A DNA stretch of 64,000 nucleotides from Arbacia lixula. Its lineage: Eukaryota > Echinodermata > Echinoidea > Arbacioida > Arbaciidae. Position 1 is the stretch's first letter. Each line of letters starts with the position of its first letter. A program made the position numbers and the translations under genes. Under the pieces are notes generated by a model. It was not told the DNA's origin. It saw only the letters and a program-made list of their open reading frames with translations, and searched no databases. Shown piece by piece: positions 36,955 through 48,337 of this stretch. The stretch covers positions 16,293,860 through 16,357,859 of the forward strand of contig OZ022591.1 in assembly GCA_963669155.1 (NCBI GenBank), read 5' to 3'.

Positions 36955-37790
36955 TAAACTCCTTCTCTGCCACGCTCCACACTGCCCTATGGGCATTACT
37001 AGTGTAAAAGTACCTCGATAGCGCAAAAGAACTCCTTCTCGCAAAAAAGAAAACTCCTTCTCTGCCATGTCTGTCGGACTCCATACTGCCCTCTAAGAAT
37101 GGTGTGTATTACCATGATTACTGTGCAAAATGCCTCAATGACGCATAAAGAATTAACCCCCTCTCTGCCAGATTCCATACTGCCTTATGAGAATGTTGTA
37201 TAATACTAATATCGATAGCGCATAAGAGGTAACTCCTTCTCTGCCAGACCCCATTCTGCCCTATAGGAATGGTGTGTATTACTAGTGCAAAATGCCTCAA
37301 TGGCGCATAAAGAGTTTACTCCTTCTTTGCCAGACTTCCTACTGCCCTATAAGAATGGTGTGTAGCACTAGTGCAAAATGGCTCAATGGTTTATAACTTT
37401 TTAAATCCTTCTCTGTCAGACTCCATACTGCCTTATGACAATGGCGTGTAAAACTAGTGCAAAAATGCCTCGATGGCGCATAAAGAGGTAACTCCTTCTC
37501 TGCCAGACTACTGTGCAAAATGCCTCAATGGCGAATAAAGAATTAACTTCTTCTCTGTCAGATTCCATTCTGCCCTAAGAGAATGTTGTATAATACTGAT
37601 GCAAAAATGCCTCGATGGCGCATAAAGAGGTAACTGCTTTTCTGCCAGACTCCATACTGCCATATGACAATGGTGTGTGTTACTGTGCAGAATGCCTCGA
37701 TGGCGCATAAAGAGGTAAATCCTTCTCTGTCAGACCCCACACTGCCTTATGAGAGTGGTGTGTATTACTAGTGCAAAAAAAAAAAACAAA
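36955..37790. repeat. 86-bp minisatellite
   Basis: About ten units containing CTCCTTCTCTGCCAGACTCC, TACTGCCCTATGAGAATG, GTGTGTATTACTAGTGCAAA and TGCCTCGATGGCGCATAAAG. Starts at 37233, 37319, 37405, 37492, then 37547, 37634 and 37719 show a period of 85-87 bp with one 55-bp deletion unit. Earlier units are more diverged. Confidence 0.92.
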
Positions 37791-38071
37791 CACCGCCTCA
37801 GCGGAGCAAAAAGATTACAAAATGCTGTGTCAAGGTCACACCGGTGTCGTCTGTAATAAAAGCATCACCTTGAGGACACGGTCTTTTCCTCTCATTCCTT
37901 TGTGTGGGAGATGTCGGAACAAAGGAGGTTTCCATCGTACACGATATAATAGTTCGACTTGGAGACAGGATATGAGACAGATCCCGAAGAAAGATATGAA
38001 GGAAATTAAAGAAATGAATATCATCGCCGGGCTCCTCCTCAGATGTGTTTAATCATCCAGTATGAACACGA

Positions 38072-38094
38072 GATGAAGAGAGAGAGAGACAGAG

Positions 38095-38125
<31 letters not shown>

Positions 38126-38144
38126 TAGATAGAGAGAGAGAAAT

Positions 38145-38198
<54 letters not shown>
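38072..38198. repeat. (GA)n with (GATA)n blocks
   Basis: GA repeats with ACAG and GATA interruptions. Confidence 0.95.
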
Positions 38199-38200
<2 letters not shown>

Positions 38201-38339
38201 TAAGATAAACACTTGACTATTCTTCCATGAAGACAATTCAGTTGAAATGGAAATCGGAAATTAACTTGTTGTGATCATAAGAAGGATGTTGACTTCTGGA
38301 AAACGGCAGAGGGAAGAGATACTGAATTGAAATTAGCCT

Positions 38340-38697
38340 GATGACTATTCCCCCATCACGTTCGTGGCTAAGTGGGTTTCAATGGAAGCAGAAACGTGAA
38401 TGATTTTTTCGTACGAGTATGTGTGTAAAAACGCGTTTCTAATGAAGTTTCAAATACACAGGTAAAAGTATAAATAAATATTTATATATGCACATTTTCG
38501 AAAATATTGTACATAACATATTCGAGAGCACCTCGCAAGTGACATCACAAAATCAAAACTTTAAAATATCATAACATTTTTTTTTATCCTTTTATGGATT
38601 TTCAATATTTACAATATTTACAATAATATGTTTCGTTCATGTTTCTCCTTTTATTGAAACCAACTTAATTCCAGAGAGAACTTTCCCTTTACTAAAG
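38340..38697 (-). repeat. Family A MITE, left arm worn
   Basis: The centre (GTAAAAACGCGTTTCTAATG, inverted relative to copy 1) and the right arm through GAGAACTTTCCCT-TTAC are recognisable. Most of the left arm is lost. Confidence 0.75.
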
Positions 38698-38790
38698 GAT
38701 CAAGCTACGAATCTCTTTTTGCGTAATGTAGCTAACATTGAATAAGCTCCATAATTGAGGTAATCTAGGACTGTTCATCATAAAGCCATC

Positions 38791-38927
38791 TATAAACAGA
38801 GTTTGGCCAACTCGGTTTCAATCAGTCACAACATGGCGCGTGTTGCTTTGTTGGGCAAGCGAATAACAAAAGAATATGCGCCATGTTGTAACCGAATGAA
38901 ACCGATTTGGCCAAACTCTGTATATAA
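38791..38927. repeat. Family W short foldback
   Basis: ACAGAGTTTGGCCAACTCGG at about 38797 pairs with its near-complement ending 38921. Inner words CAACATGGCGC and GCGCCATGTTG also pair. Single copy in this window. Confidence 0.8.
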
Positions 38928-39097
38928 ATGGATCTGGTTCATCAAACACTGGAGCGCCGCTCGCGGCCTTGCTCTACATTCATTTCTTTGTTTCTGTTTG
39001 TCTGTGTCTTTTGTGTTTCAATATATGTATCTTTCTGTGATTGTATAAATCATGCATGTTATATCTCTCTGCCTACATGTCATTCTGTGTTAAAAGT

Positions 39098-39170
39098 GTC
39101 TCTCTCTGTCCCACTCTCTCTCCCTCCTTTCTCGCCCTCCCCCTCTCTCTCCCCCTCCTCTTTCTCTCTC

Positions 39171-39210
<40 letters not shown>

Positions 39211-39720
39211 TCTCTCCATCTATTTACCCCACTCTCTCTCTTACTTTCTCATCTGTCTTGCTCTCTCTCTCTCTCTTCCCTCTCTCTCACTGTGTTTCTC
39301 TATCATTCTTTCCCCCGACTCTATTGCTGGATTTCTCTTTTCTTTCCTCCCCCTCCCTCTCCCATCCGCGTCTACTCTTCATTATTGTATCTATATTCAT
39401 TTGCCTGTATACCCCTTTCCTCCTCTCTCTTTTTATGTTTGTCTGTCTGTATGCTCTCTTTCTCCCCCTCTCTCCTTCTCTCTACACATCCTTCTTTACA
39501 CAGTGATATATAGCATCCCCTCTCTCCCTCCTTCTCTTCCCCTATCTTTCTATGTCAGTCTGTGTGTATGTCTCTCTCTTCTTCTCTTTCCTCTCTCCTC
39601 TCTCTCTCTTATCCTTCTATACACAGTGATATATAGCACCCCCTCTCTCACTCCTTCTCTCTCACTATATATTTACATATCAACCCCATCTCTCTCCCTG
39701 CAATATCTATATACCCCCCC
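39098..39720. repeat. Long polypyrimidine (CT)n-rich region
   Basis: About 600 bp of mostly C and T, with pure (TC)n near 39165-39203 and a repeated ACACAGTGATATATAGCA block at about 39498 and 39624. Overlapping frames up to 261 codons are low-complexity Ser/Leu and are not genes. Confidence 0.92.
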
Positions 39721-39924
39721 CCCATTCTCCTTGGGCATATTGGACGCACTTACAGTAATGGATCTTCACGAATGCGATATTTCTGAAGGGCGATGTTTCA
39801 ATTTTTTATTGCAATATATTGCCTAAGGTCAGACTGATCAAGTATACAGACAATAATCGTTGAATTACTTATCTTCTCTCTCTTTAAATATGAATTTGAC
39901 TAAATTTCGTTCAACATGATCTGT

Positions 39925-40200
39925 CAATTTAGCAAAGCGACACCACAGCATATTTCAAAACCAATTTGTGGAGGTATCGTAGTATAGTGGTTGTGAACTA
40001 TGATTTGCCATTTTAGCAAATCAATACCATAGTATATTTCAAAACCAATTTGTGGAGGTATCGTAGTGAACTATGACTAAAGATCTTCGGATCCCTTACT
40101 ATCTTGAACATGAGATATGCATGTCCTTCAGCAAGGTACTTCACTCCCAATGATGCTCTCCAACCAGAAGTATAGCCTAAATTGTACGAGATGAGCGAGT
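39925..40200 (+). repeat. SINE-like element with 82-bp duplicated head
   Basis: CAAAACCAATTTGTGGAGGT plus ATCGTAGT occurs twice about 81 bp apart. TAGTATAGTGG resembles a pol III A box. The following TGTCCTTCAGCAAGGTACTT plus CACTCCCAATG resembles the conserved body found in several marine-animal tRNA-SINEs. The B box is degraded. Confidence 0.5.
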
Positions 40201-40500
40201 GTAATTACGTGAATGATCTTGATCAAGCACTGCTATTTCGATTTACACAACACATTCTAAGCCTGATGTTGCAATCTTAAAAGAGGAAAGCGGCCTTAAA
40301 TGCACATCCAAATTATTTCGTATTCCAACAAGAAATTAAAAAACCCTATATTTTACAAATGGTTTAGGAGGTACAGATTCACTGCAGACTTAAACGCATC
40401 CATGTTTGGTAACCTGGGAAACACTATATGGAAGAGAGTTCCAGAAGCGACTTATCCTGGGTTTGAGGAGAGATAAAGGGTTGCGCTGGACTTTGGTATG

Positions 40501-41777
40501 TTAAAGGGTTACTAAATTAGATTTTTTTAAATACGTTTACTAATCTATGTAAAATTATCCACTAAAAACGAATTTTACATTCGTTTGCCGCAATAAAGTC
40601 TCATGTTGACGAAAATTTGAAAAAACGCACGCCTCCAGTGACGTAAGAAAATTCAAAATTCCATAGATTGTATTGAAATTGAACAATAGACCATTTTCGT
40701 AATGTATTCACGACTTTCCCCCTAAACGCGTAACGAGTAACGCGTTATTACACTCACCTGTATCTTGTCATTCAGATTTAATGGATGGAGTGCACTTTGA
40801 ATCTATTAGTTGTTGCTACTCAGACCAGGGAGGTGTTACGAAGGAGTAGAAACTCGAGCATAATATATTCAAACATCTGTATGGGTTCTAAAGCGTGCTC
40901 ATGAATGCCAAAAGCATTCCATAATCATGACAATGCTTTGATGTTCCATGTGCCGTGCCGACATTTAGCTGATGTCAACTTGAAAAGAAATTTCTTTAAT
41001 TTCCCATTTGTCTGTAGACGTTTTGTTTTTGACAAATTTGTTTGCAAACTTTAAGGAAGTTAACGGCAGATAATGACAGATCCTTTACTCTGCTTTTGTT
41101 TCGAAAAGTATTGAGGAATCATTAAAAATCGGACATACAAGCTATTTTTATTACTTACAAAATTGGCCAATTTCTTCACTTTCCGACAACTTGTGCATCT
41201 GGGGGATTCAACCACTCTCAAAATGATATATTAAGCTGTGTATTATCATTAACGGCGTTTGTGTGTGTTTGCGTGAAACAGAGATATTTCACTTGAAAAA
41301 CTTGTTTATTTGTGTTTGCTGATACCTGTTATACTCATGGAAGTATTAACAGAACGGGACAAGCGAAATGAGACTGTAAATTTCTTTTGTCCTCTCCGAG
41401 AAGCCGTTGCCACACAATCATATTCATAATTGTTCAAACACCTGAACAGCACCTGTTGAGAACACATAACTTTTCAGCGGCTTGGCACATGGGTTCAAAG
41501 GAAGAAAGTTGCTTCATATCCTTCCATAACACATCCCTGCTCAGACAAACCTCGGACAAGCTTTGGGGCTCTCATTGGTAACGTATTGTTTGAATAGCGT
41601 GAATAAAATATTTTATTTACGCCGTTTGCATTTATGGCATTTTGACTTCTCATACGTCACTGGAGGCGTGCGTTTTTCATCAAAATGATTGCGGCAAACG
41701 AATGTAAAATTCGTTTTTAGTGGATGATTTTTCATAGACTAGTGGGAATTTATTTTTCAAATTTAGTAACCCGTTAA
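40501..41777. mobile_element. Family B MITE copy 2, split by a family F insertion
   Basis: TTAA at 40501-40504 with AGGGTTACTAAATTAG, and the complement before TTAA at 41774-41777. It is inverted relative to B1. The B sequence is interrupted at ACTCAGAC by the F copy and resumes at ACAAACCTCGGACAAG, exactly as in uninterrupted B1. Confidence 0.9.
40826..41539 (-). mobile_element. Family F hAT-like MITE nested in B2, with target duplication
   Basis: A 714-bp copy with CAGGGAGGTGTTACGAAGGA at one end and CCTTCCATAACACATCCCTG at the other. CTCAGAC is duplicated on both sides (40819-40825 and 41540-41546), a 7-8-bp target duplication confirmed by the empty site in B1. It reads opposite to F2. 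Confidence 0.9.
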
Positions 41778-42834
41778 TCAGCATGTGGGTGAGCATTTAA
41801 GGTAGATCGTGTAAATCCGTGTGATCGTGGCGACAGGAGGCGGTATTCTTGATAACTCATGCAGCGGGCAAGGAATACTCCCCGGGGAGTGGAATTGGTG
41901 CACAAAAGTTCGTGATGCGTTCCTGTATTCTGTAAGCAAGGCTTTGATTGCAACATACCTTTCAATTCAGCCTGTGAACTGCAGAAATGGGAAGAGACCA
42001 TTAAAAACAGGGAGCATTTTACCTTTCGTACTCTGCGATATAGCATCAAACATGGTACATATATTTCTCGATGTATTTTCGGTCAACGTCAGACCTAAAC
42101 TTTATATCTTGTATATGATATATATTTACTTGATACAAAGAGACTTGCTCATAAAGAACTTGACCTATTTTACATATACATTCATATGCTACATTTAAAA
42201 GCTTAGTTGCCATAGCTGTTGCATATTTTAAGAACGTTTATGCTTCGAACATTACAACCTCCTTGGGTTTACTTTTTTGCAATCAATATCGAGATTTCTA
42301 TCCTGTAACAGTTTTCTCATGTACCTTGAAGTAAAATAAAATCATAAGAAATACATAAAAAGGTCGATACAAACTTTGGTTAATAAATGTATTATCCATT
42401 TATTTATTTCCTACGATTTAAGTACACCTTTCGTTTTTTTTTTTCAAGATAGAAAATGGTTATTCACCAACGACTCTATGACATAATCGTTTACAATAAC
42501 AACACAACACAAAAGAAATGTAACTTGATATAGGAGGTGTTTGTATCCAGCACATAAGGTGCGGGCATAGACGTTTATATTCTTCGTGTCCCTCATTTCT
42601 GGTAAAATATTTCATAATTTCTCTAATTTCTTCCGTTCGATGTATACATGCTGGTATAAATAATTTTCGAATTGAATATAGCACAAGAGTTACAAACAGT
42701 GTGCTGGTTTTTTCTTTGAATAATTCTCAGAAGCATAACGAGTGAAACACGCTTCATCAAATTTCAAACAAAATGATTAAGTTTATGTTGCTATTCTAAA
42801 CTTACTTTGAAATGTTCAAGGTTTGTAGGTGTTT
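41778..42834. other. Unique intron sequence
   Basis: No gene recognised. A 125-codon + strand frame at 41821-42198 has no known domain or codon signal. Confidence 0.4.
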
Positions 42835-43240
42835 TTAAGACAGGGTGTCCCTTTCGTAAAAGTCATGAAACTCCAGCATGCCCTAACAATAACGTGTATG
42901 AAATCTCACAGTCATAGCTTCACGCGCGATGCGGGCACTGCTCCCACTGAACGCATGCACTGTGGAGCACACCGGTGGGGATCATAGGGCATATCGGCCT
43001 CCGGTCTCTAGGCTATAGGTTTCGGACGACCCGCCGAAAACCTCAAAATCTAACGATTGCTGTGATTTAGTTTAAAGTCAGTATCCAGTTCTTTGATTTG
43101 GAGGTAGTTCTGATACAGTATTCTGATTGTAAAAAGACTGTCTACAAGGTTGCAGAATGGTGAATGGAAGAAGTTCCATTTACCTTGGTTTTTGCAAAAT
43201 TCTCTCCTTTTGCCCTGCAAAAGGGACACACTGTCTTTAA
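42835..43240 (+). mobile_element. Family O TTAA-flanked MITE, copy 1
   Basis: TTAA at 42835-42838 then GACAGGGTGTCCCTTT; the right end is GGGACACACTGTCT before TTAA at 43237-43240. The interior has CGTGTATGAAATCTCACAGT and CTATAGGTTTCGGACGACC. Related copies are at about 57957-58531 and 59476-59911. Confidence 0.88.
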
Positions 43241-43648
43241 GTTATTGAATTTTTGATTTAACTGGCTTTAGATTGCAATAATTCTTGGACCCAATTCAGG
43301 CAACACTGAAGTCATCATGGTATTTTTTGTGTCTAACAAAAAAAATATGCGGGCATTTCTTTTGCATACCAACCTGTCCGTCATTTTGGTTAATATTTTA
43401 TTTGATTTCTTCCGTTAAATTCATAGATGCTGGTATGAATATACTAGATATTGCCTAAAGATTGACCTAAGATTGACACAAATACGTGTATGCAATATGC
43501 AGTAAGCAATAAGATGCTATATCGTTTAGTAAATGAACATGATACCCGTGCATTGACATGAGATACATTACATTCGTATGATACTGTTTATAACGTTATC
43601 TGCATAGGATTCTCGAGTGCATAAGAAAAAAAAAAACAATTAGGCATG

Positions 43649-43770
43649 TTAAAGGAAAGTCCACCGTAAAGTTAATTTGGTTTTGATAAGAACAAAAATA
43701 TGAAAGAAACATATAAGTGAAGGTTTGACGAGAATCCGTCAAAGGATATGAAAGCTATGATTGTCCAAGG
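43649..43770 (+). repeat. Family A MITE, left end only
   Basis: TTAA-AGGAAAGTCCACCGTAAAG starts it, followed by the left-arm sequence AATCCGTCAAAGGATATG. The copy stops near 43770. Confidence 0.85.
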
Positions 43771-44841
43771 CTGTTGTTTTCAACTCACATAGCATTGACT
43801 TTGATCTGATTTATATTTCATCAGAGAATTTTCCAACAGGTGAAAAAAAGATAATTTTTAGCGTTTATGAGGAACATTCTCCTTCACATGAACATAGGAC
43901 TGTAGATGCAAGCTCTGAATTTTTGCACTTGCATCTTGCTGTCTTGCAGCCTTTGCATCATCCACGCGAAATGAGTTCTTGGCAAGCTGATATGCTGTAC
44001 TATCATGCAGTGTTATGTATTGTACGGCAATGTACAGTGGATGAGGTTGCTTAAGTTATTGCAGAGTGTAGAGCGAGCTATAATTGAAGAAACAAGAGAT
44101 GGCTGATTGCAAAAAGCTCTCTTCAAGCTTGCAGAGTTTTGTATGAAACACTGGTGAAGTGGATGTCAAACAGTAGTAAGATAACTAAGGCTGGTACCCG
44201 TTTGCTTTGTACTTCAGTAGAGTTCCATATGCTATGTCACACAATGAATAGAAAGGAATGATTTTAAGGTGTTTTTTGTCATGAGGGTGGTTGATGGTAA
44301 TAAGAGTTTTAATCCACATTAAGGGCTAAGGGGTAGGGTCGGGAGGAGTGACAGAGGGGGTAGGGTTGGGAGGAGAGGAGAATGGGCTTATCACAAACAT
44401 ATCAAAATTCCGGTTATTTGTCAGCACTCATTTGTTTTCCTCTCGCTCCCTCGCATATTATTGGGGGCTACCTCATGTCAGATGGGGTCCTCATTGTAAA
44501 ACATTTCCCCCGTTTTGATGAAATCAATAATTTAATTTTTGAGGAAAAGTTAAAAAAAAAATAACAATTTGTCTTTGGGGCCTTTTCACAGCTGCCCCAC
44601 CCCTTGTCAGATAGGTACCTTATTTTTACAACCCAAGTTACTATTTTTTTTTCAAAAGGATGACTTCTTTGAAGTTTCGTTAAAGCCCAAGTCATTTATT
44701 CTTGAGAAAAAGTAAAAAAAAAATAGAGGACGTTGCCCCCTGGGGGAATTTAGGGAGCTATCCCTATTGGTGCCCTTGAAAATACTTTTAAGATGCCTCG
44801 ATATAAAAGGCTAAAGGACGCACGCAGCGACGATTGTCCAC
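43771..44841. other. Intron sequence, one unassigned open frame
   Basis: A 97-codon frame at 43761-44054 reads on in pieces to about 44250 with stops (it includes HHPREMSSWQADMLYYHAVL). It looks more protein-like than most frames here and could be a dead retrocopy or transposon part. I do not recognise it. G-rich runs lie at 44330-44385 and A/T homopolymers further on. Confidence 0.25.
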
Positions 44842-44884
44842 ATTGCCTGACGAAGACTACCAGTAGTGGTCGAAAGGTCGCAAT
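44842..44884 (+). ncRNA. Hammerhead-like ribozyme motif (PLE type)
   Basis: The sequence has CTGACGA at 44847-44853 (fits CUGANGA), a 6-bp stem II (GACTAC/GTGGTC, loop CAGTA), GAAA at 44872-44875, then GG and TC. ATTGC at 44842-44846 pairs with GCAAT at 44880-44884 as stem I. This is the minimal-stem-III layout known in Penelope-like elements. No coding part of such an element is recognised nearby, so it may be an isolated tail. Confidence 0.55.
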
Positions 44885-44931
44885 TATCCAGTTGGCCCTA
44901 TCGTGAGACAAAAGATCAACTACTTTAGCGA

Positions 44932-44932
<1 letters not shown>

Positions 44933-44979
<47 letters not shown>

Positions 44980-44980
44980 G
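44933..44980. repeat. (ACT)n microsatellite
   Basis: About 15 ACT/CTA trinucleotides, about 50 bp after the hammerhead-like motif. Confidence 0.95.
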
Positions 44981-45203
44981 ATGATCAATATTTTCCGTTC
45001 TATGCCTCTACATCTTATATTATTTTAAACTAATTTTTGAACGTGTCTGCCAAGTTTGGTGCTTATAAACAAAAGTGCAAAATTGTTCACCTTAGCCACG
45101 CTACTAGAAACATTTGTGTGCCACACAAAGTACATGTACTGTTCTTTTGCGTATGTGTATTATTTCTGCCAACAAGGCACATATGACAACACAAAGAATT
45201 AAA

Positions 45204-45399
45204 CAGGGATGTGGAAGGATATGAAATTAAAAAAATTCTTTTCAAGTCGACATCCGCTAAATGTCGGCTCGGCACATGGAACATCAAAGCATTGTCATGA
45301 TTATGGAATTCTTTTGACATTCATGAGCACGCTTTAGAACCCATACAGATGTTTGAATGTATTATGCTCGAGTTTCTACTCCTTCCTAACACCTCCCTG
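45204..45399 (+). mobile_element. Family F hAT-like MITE, short internally deleted copy
   Basis: CAGGGATGTGGAAGGATATG at the left and CCTTCCTAACACCTCCCTG at the right enclose 196 bp that matches only the ends of the family. Confidence 0.85.
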
Positions 45400-45436
45400 G
45401 TTTAACAGACCAACTGGCTTGAGTGAGGATGCTTTA

Positions 45437-46054
45437 CACTAGGTGTTAAAAAAAGAATTGACACTTTTGAAAAATGAATAAAAATCAGTTTCAACTCAAA
45501 TCAAGCTGGAATTGACACATCGTAGAGTCAAGGGATGTCAAATTATTTAGAGACAGGTTTTGTGACGTTTCATTGATTAACTTTTTTTTAGTAATAATCG
45601 TTGGTATATTTAATGAGACTTTTACTTTTGGACAAATTTTGACATCAAAATTTGTGTGTATGAGATCATTAATTCAAAACATAACAATAACCACTGTGTA
45701 TCACACCTGTAAATCCACTAGCAACTGCCATCACAGTGTCATTAATAATGCATGATGTTTCAGGCAGAAAAGATGTTGCGGGCTGGCATGTGCTAAGGAC
45801 AATTACCATTGACCATGATGAATTACATCTAATACACACGCATTTTCAAATCCAAATTTGTCCAAAAGCGAAAATCTCATTAGATATTCAAAGGATTACT
45901 AAAACAAAAATAATCAAATAAATGTCACAAAACAGATCTCTAAAAATTTGGCATTCCATGACTTTATGATATGTCAATTTCCACCTGATGTGGGTTGAAA
46001 TTGATTTTTAATTATTTCTCAAAAGTATCAAAAGCTTTTCTTAACACCCAGTAC
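45437..46054. repeat. Family G palindromic repeat, copy 3
   Basis: It starts ACTAGGTGTTAAAAAAAGAA and ends CTTAACACCCAGT. It has the same paired arms as the other copies and is the best-bounded copy here. Confidence 0.85.
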
Positions 46055-46079
46055 AATGATTTAGCAGTTCGTTGCAGTT

Positions 46080-46448
46080 CATTGAGGAATATGAATCAAT
46101 GTTCCTTCTTTGAACCCATGCTTGGCATCGCCGAAAAGTTATGTGTTCTCAGCATATGCTTTTCCAGGTGTTTTAACAATTACGGACATGATTGTGTAGC
46201 AACGGCTTCTCAGAGAGAACAAAAAATCAAATCTTATTTCGCTTGTCCAGTTCTGTTCTCTGAAAACTGCAAAATAATTTCATAAGAAACACTCTCCGAG
46301 AGACAAGGGAGAGAATTAAAGATATTCTCTCCAAGTTGACATCAGCCATGTCAGCTAAATGGGACATCAAAGCATTGAAATGACTATGGAATGCTTTTGA
46401 AATTGATGTTTGAATATATTATGCTTGAGTTTCGTATCCTTCCTACAA
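46080..46448 (+). repeat. Family F fragment
   Basis: It matches F internal sequence (CGCCGAAAAGTTATGTG, TAGCAACGGCTTCTCAGAGA, GACATCAAAGCATTG) and ends at ATCCTTCCTACAACC without the CAGGG terminus. It has lost the middle segment present in the other copies. Confidence 0.75.
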
Positions 46449-47290
46449 CCATGGACCGATCACGGATGTCCTGCGCTCGGATATACTCGGATAGATGCAT
46501 GGTGACCGCCTCCTCATAAAAATCAAGACATTCAGGTGTTTCAAACAATACGCTGTATTTCTAATTAGGCAGGGCCTTCCTCTAAGTAACAAAAGAAAAT
46601 CTGGTTTGAGAAATATGTCAACCGCTCAGCCTTCGCTGGGAGTTCATAGCTGATCTTCTTACACACACTGGAAATTAGATTGGGGTGAGCGAAGGGAAAT
46701 TTTGATAACAATTGTAGAAAGAATTTGGTCCGTAACTTTTCGGGCATCTCCGCACATGAAATCGAGGTTGTTTCCATGGAAGGTGAAACACTCAATAAAC
46801 GATTTATAAGATATTTGTAAGGAAATATGATTGCCCACTGTGCGATATGGAGGCATTTCTCTGACATGCTTTCGATAGTATTCTCGATTTGTAAAAAACC
46901 CCCGAAGCAACAATATAATCTGAAATTCACAGAATCGTATCATTATACGATTTTCCACTACTGCACATGCAATTCAGTACATGAAGTGGTTCTGAAATCT
47001 TCTGCGCATACAGAATATATATTCCTCTAAATGCATCCCAAATGTGTCTTGCATATTTGGCGGCGGACCTCCCTCGATCAAAGAACCAAACGCGTCAAAT
47101 ATTATATTGTGCTATCAATGAACGCGACTGGTGTAGGAATAAATTATTCTTCATACCGACTCCAGTTCTAACACCTTCCTGCTACAACCACTCTGGTTCA
47201 TTTAAAACGGAACCGTGTACCTCCGAAATAGCCATTCGCCCGTGCCAGTACTTTAAATGCAGCACAAAACCAACTCCAATACTAAAGGGA
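46449..47290 (-). repeat. Family H interspersed repeat, copy 2
   Basis: Reverse complement of 14060-14830, starting at CATGGACC and including CTCAGCCTTCGCTGGGAG and AATCTTCTGCGCATACAGAA in near-identical form. An extra stretch at about 47195-47270 is absent from copy 1. Confidence 0.75.
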
Positions 47291-48276
47291 ATCAACACAT
47301 GTGGGCCTATAACTGTTGATATCAGCTATGGCATATAATGAAATATTCATCAAATAAAAGGGCTCAAATTTGCTCCTATAGGAGCAATGTTGTCGTTTAG
47401 TGATAATCATGAATGACCTTCAAAGCGAAATAGGCCTCCATGTGAAGTGATTATTAAAAATTAAATCATGCTTTTGCAATTCAAATTGGCACAAGTACTG
47501 CTGTAGATTACATTACGATGAAACTTAATGATCTATCCGACAAATCGTGTCGTAAATTTGAAAGCCAAATAATGTTACGTGTTGCTTTTGGCCTTGGTTA
47601 TGAAAAGGTTAAGAAAGCGATTTCCCTCTCATCGAGACACTCAGGATTCGGTTTGCGGCATGATACCATATATCTGTCACTTTTTGAGTGCGAAGAAATG
47701 TAAAGACATTGACTTCTAGCATGAGATTCTAAGGAAGACGTCAGCTGTTATTCAAACACTTGAGACTAAAATCAAATAACCGACCAATGTCCTGATGTAA
47801 GGTTGGTAATATGCGTTGGGCTGACATAGCAAAAAAAGAGCGATGTATGGCTTTAAATGTCAAGACGGGAGTAATTAGATTCCAGCAAAGGGTATGTAAG
47901 GCAGTGAGGCGGCACTGGGTGTTGGTCGATAGTGTGGTCGCTTTTTTCAATATGTTGGCTTGCTAGTCAGAAATAATACATGCATTAGAGATGACGCGTG
48001 ACACGGGATTGGGCTGCGGTGGTTAATACGAGGCACAATGCTTCCACCGCGGAAATGAAAAGTTGGGAAAAGATGATGCGGTCTGTGGAAAGGTGACTTT
48101 ATTGTACTTTGATTCCTCCTGACGTGTGTTGAAATGAGCAGGCTTAGCGTGCTGTCTGCTGGGATATCGTTCGTTAATAATAATGCCTGTTTGTCTGTCT
48201 TTCTCGCTCTCCCTCTTCCTCTTTCCCCCTCCTCCTTTCATAATCCCTAATATGTGTGTGTCTCTCTTCCTCTAGT

Positions 48277-48279
<3 letters not shown>
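47291..48279. other. Unique intron sequence
   Basis: No gene recognised. The 61-codon frame at 47518-47703 has no known domain. Confidence 0.4.

Positions 48280-48328
<49 letters not shown>
48280..48328. repeat. (TA)n microsatellite
   Basis: Pure TA repeats forming the left border of the Penelope-like relic. A second (TA)n lies at its other border (about 48996-49022). Confidence 0.95.
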
Positions 48329-48330
<2 letters not shown>

Positions 48331-48337
48331 GTAATCA

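Noticed and set aside
39041-39826. 261-codon Ser/Leu-rich frame and its neighbours
   Set aside because: It runs through a polypyrimidine tract and has only repeat composition.
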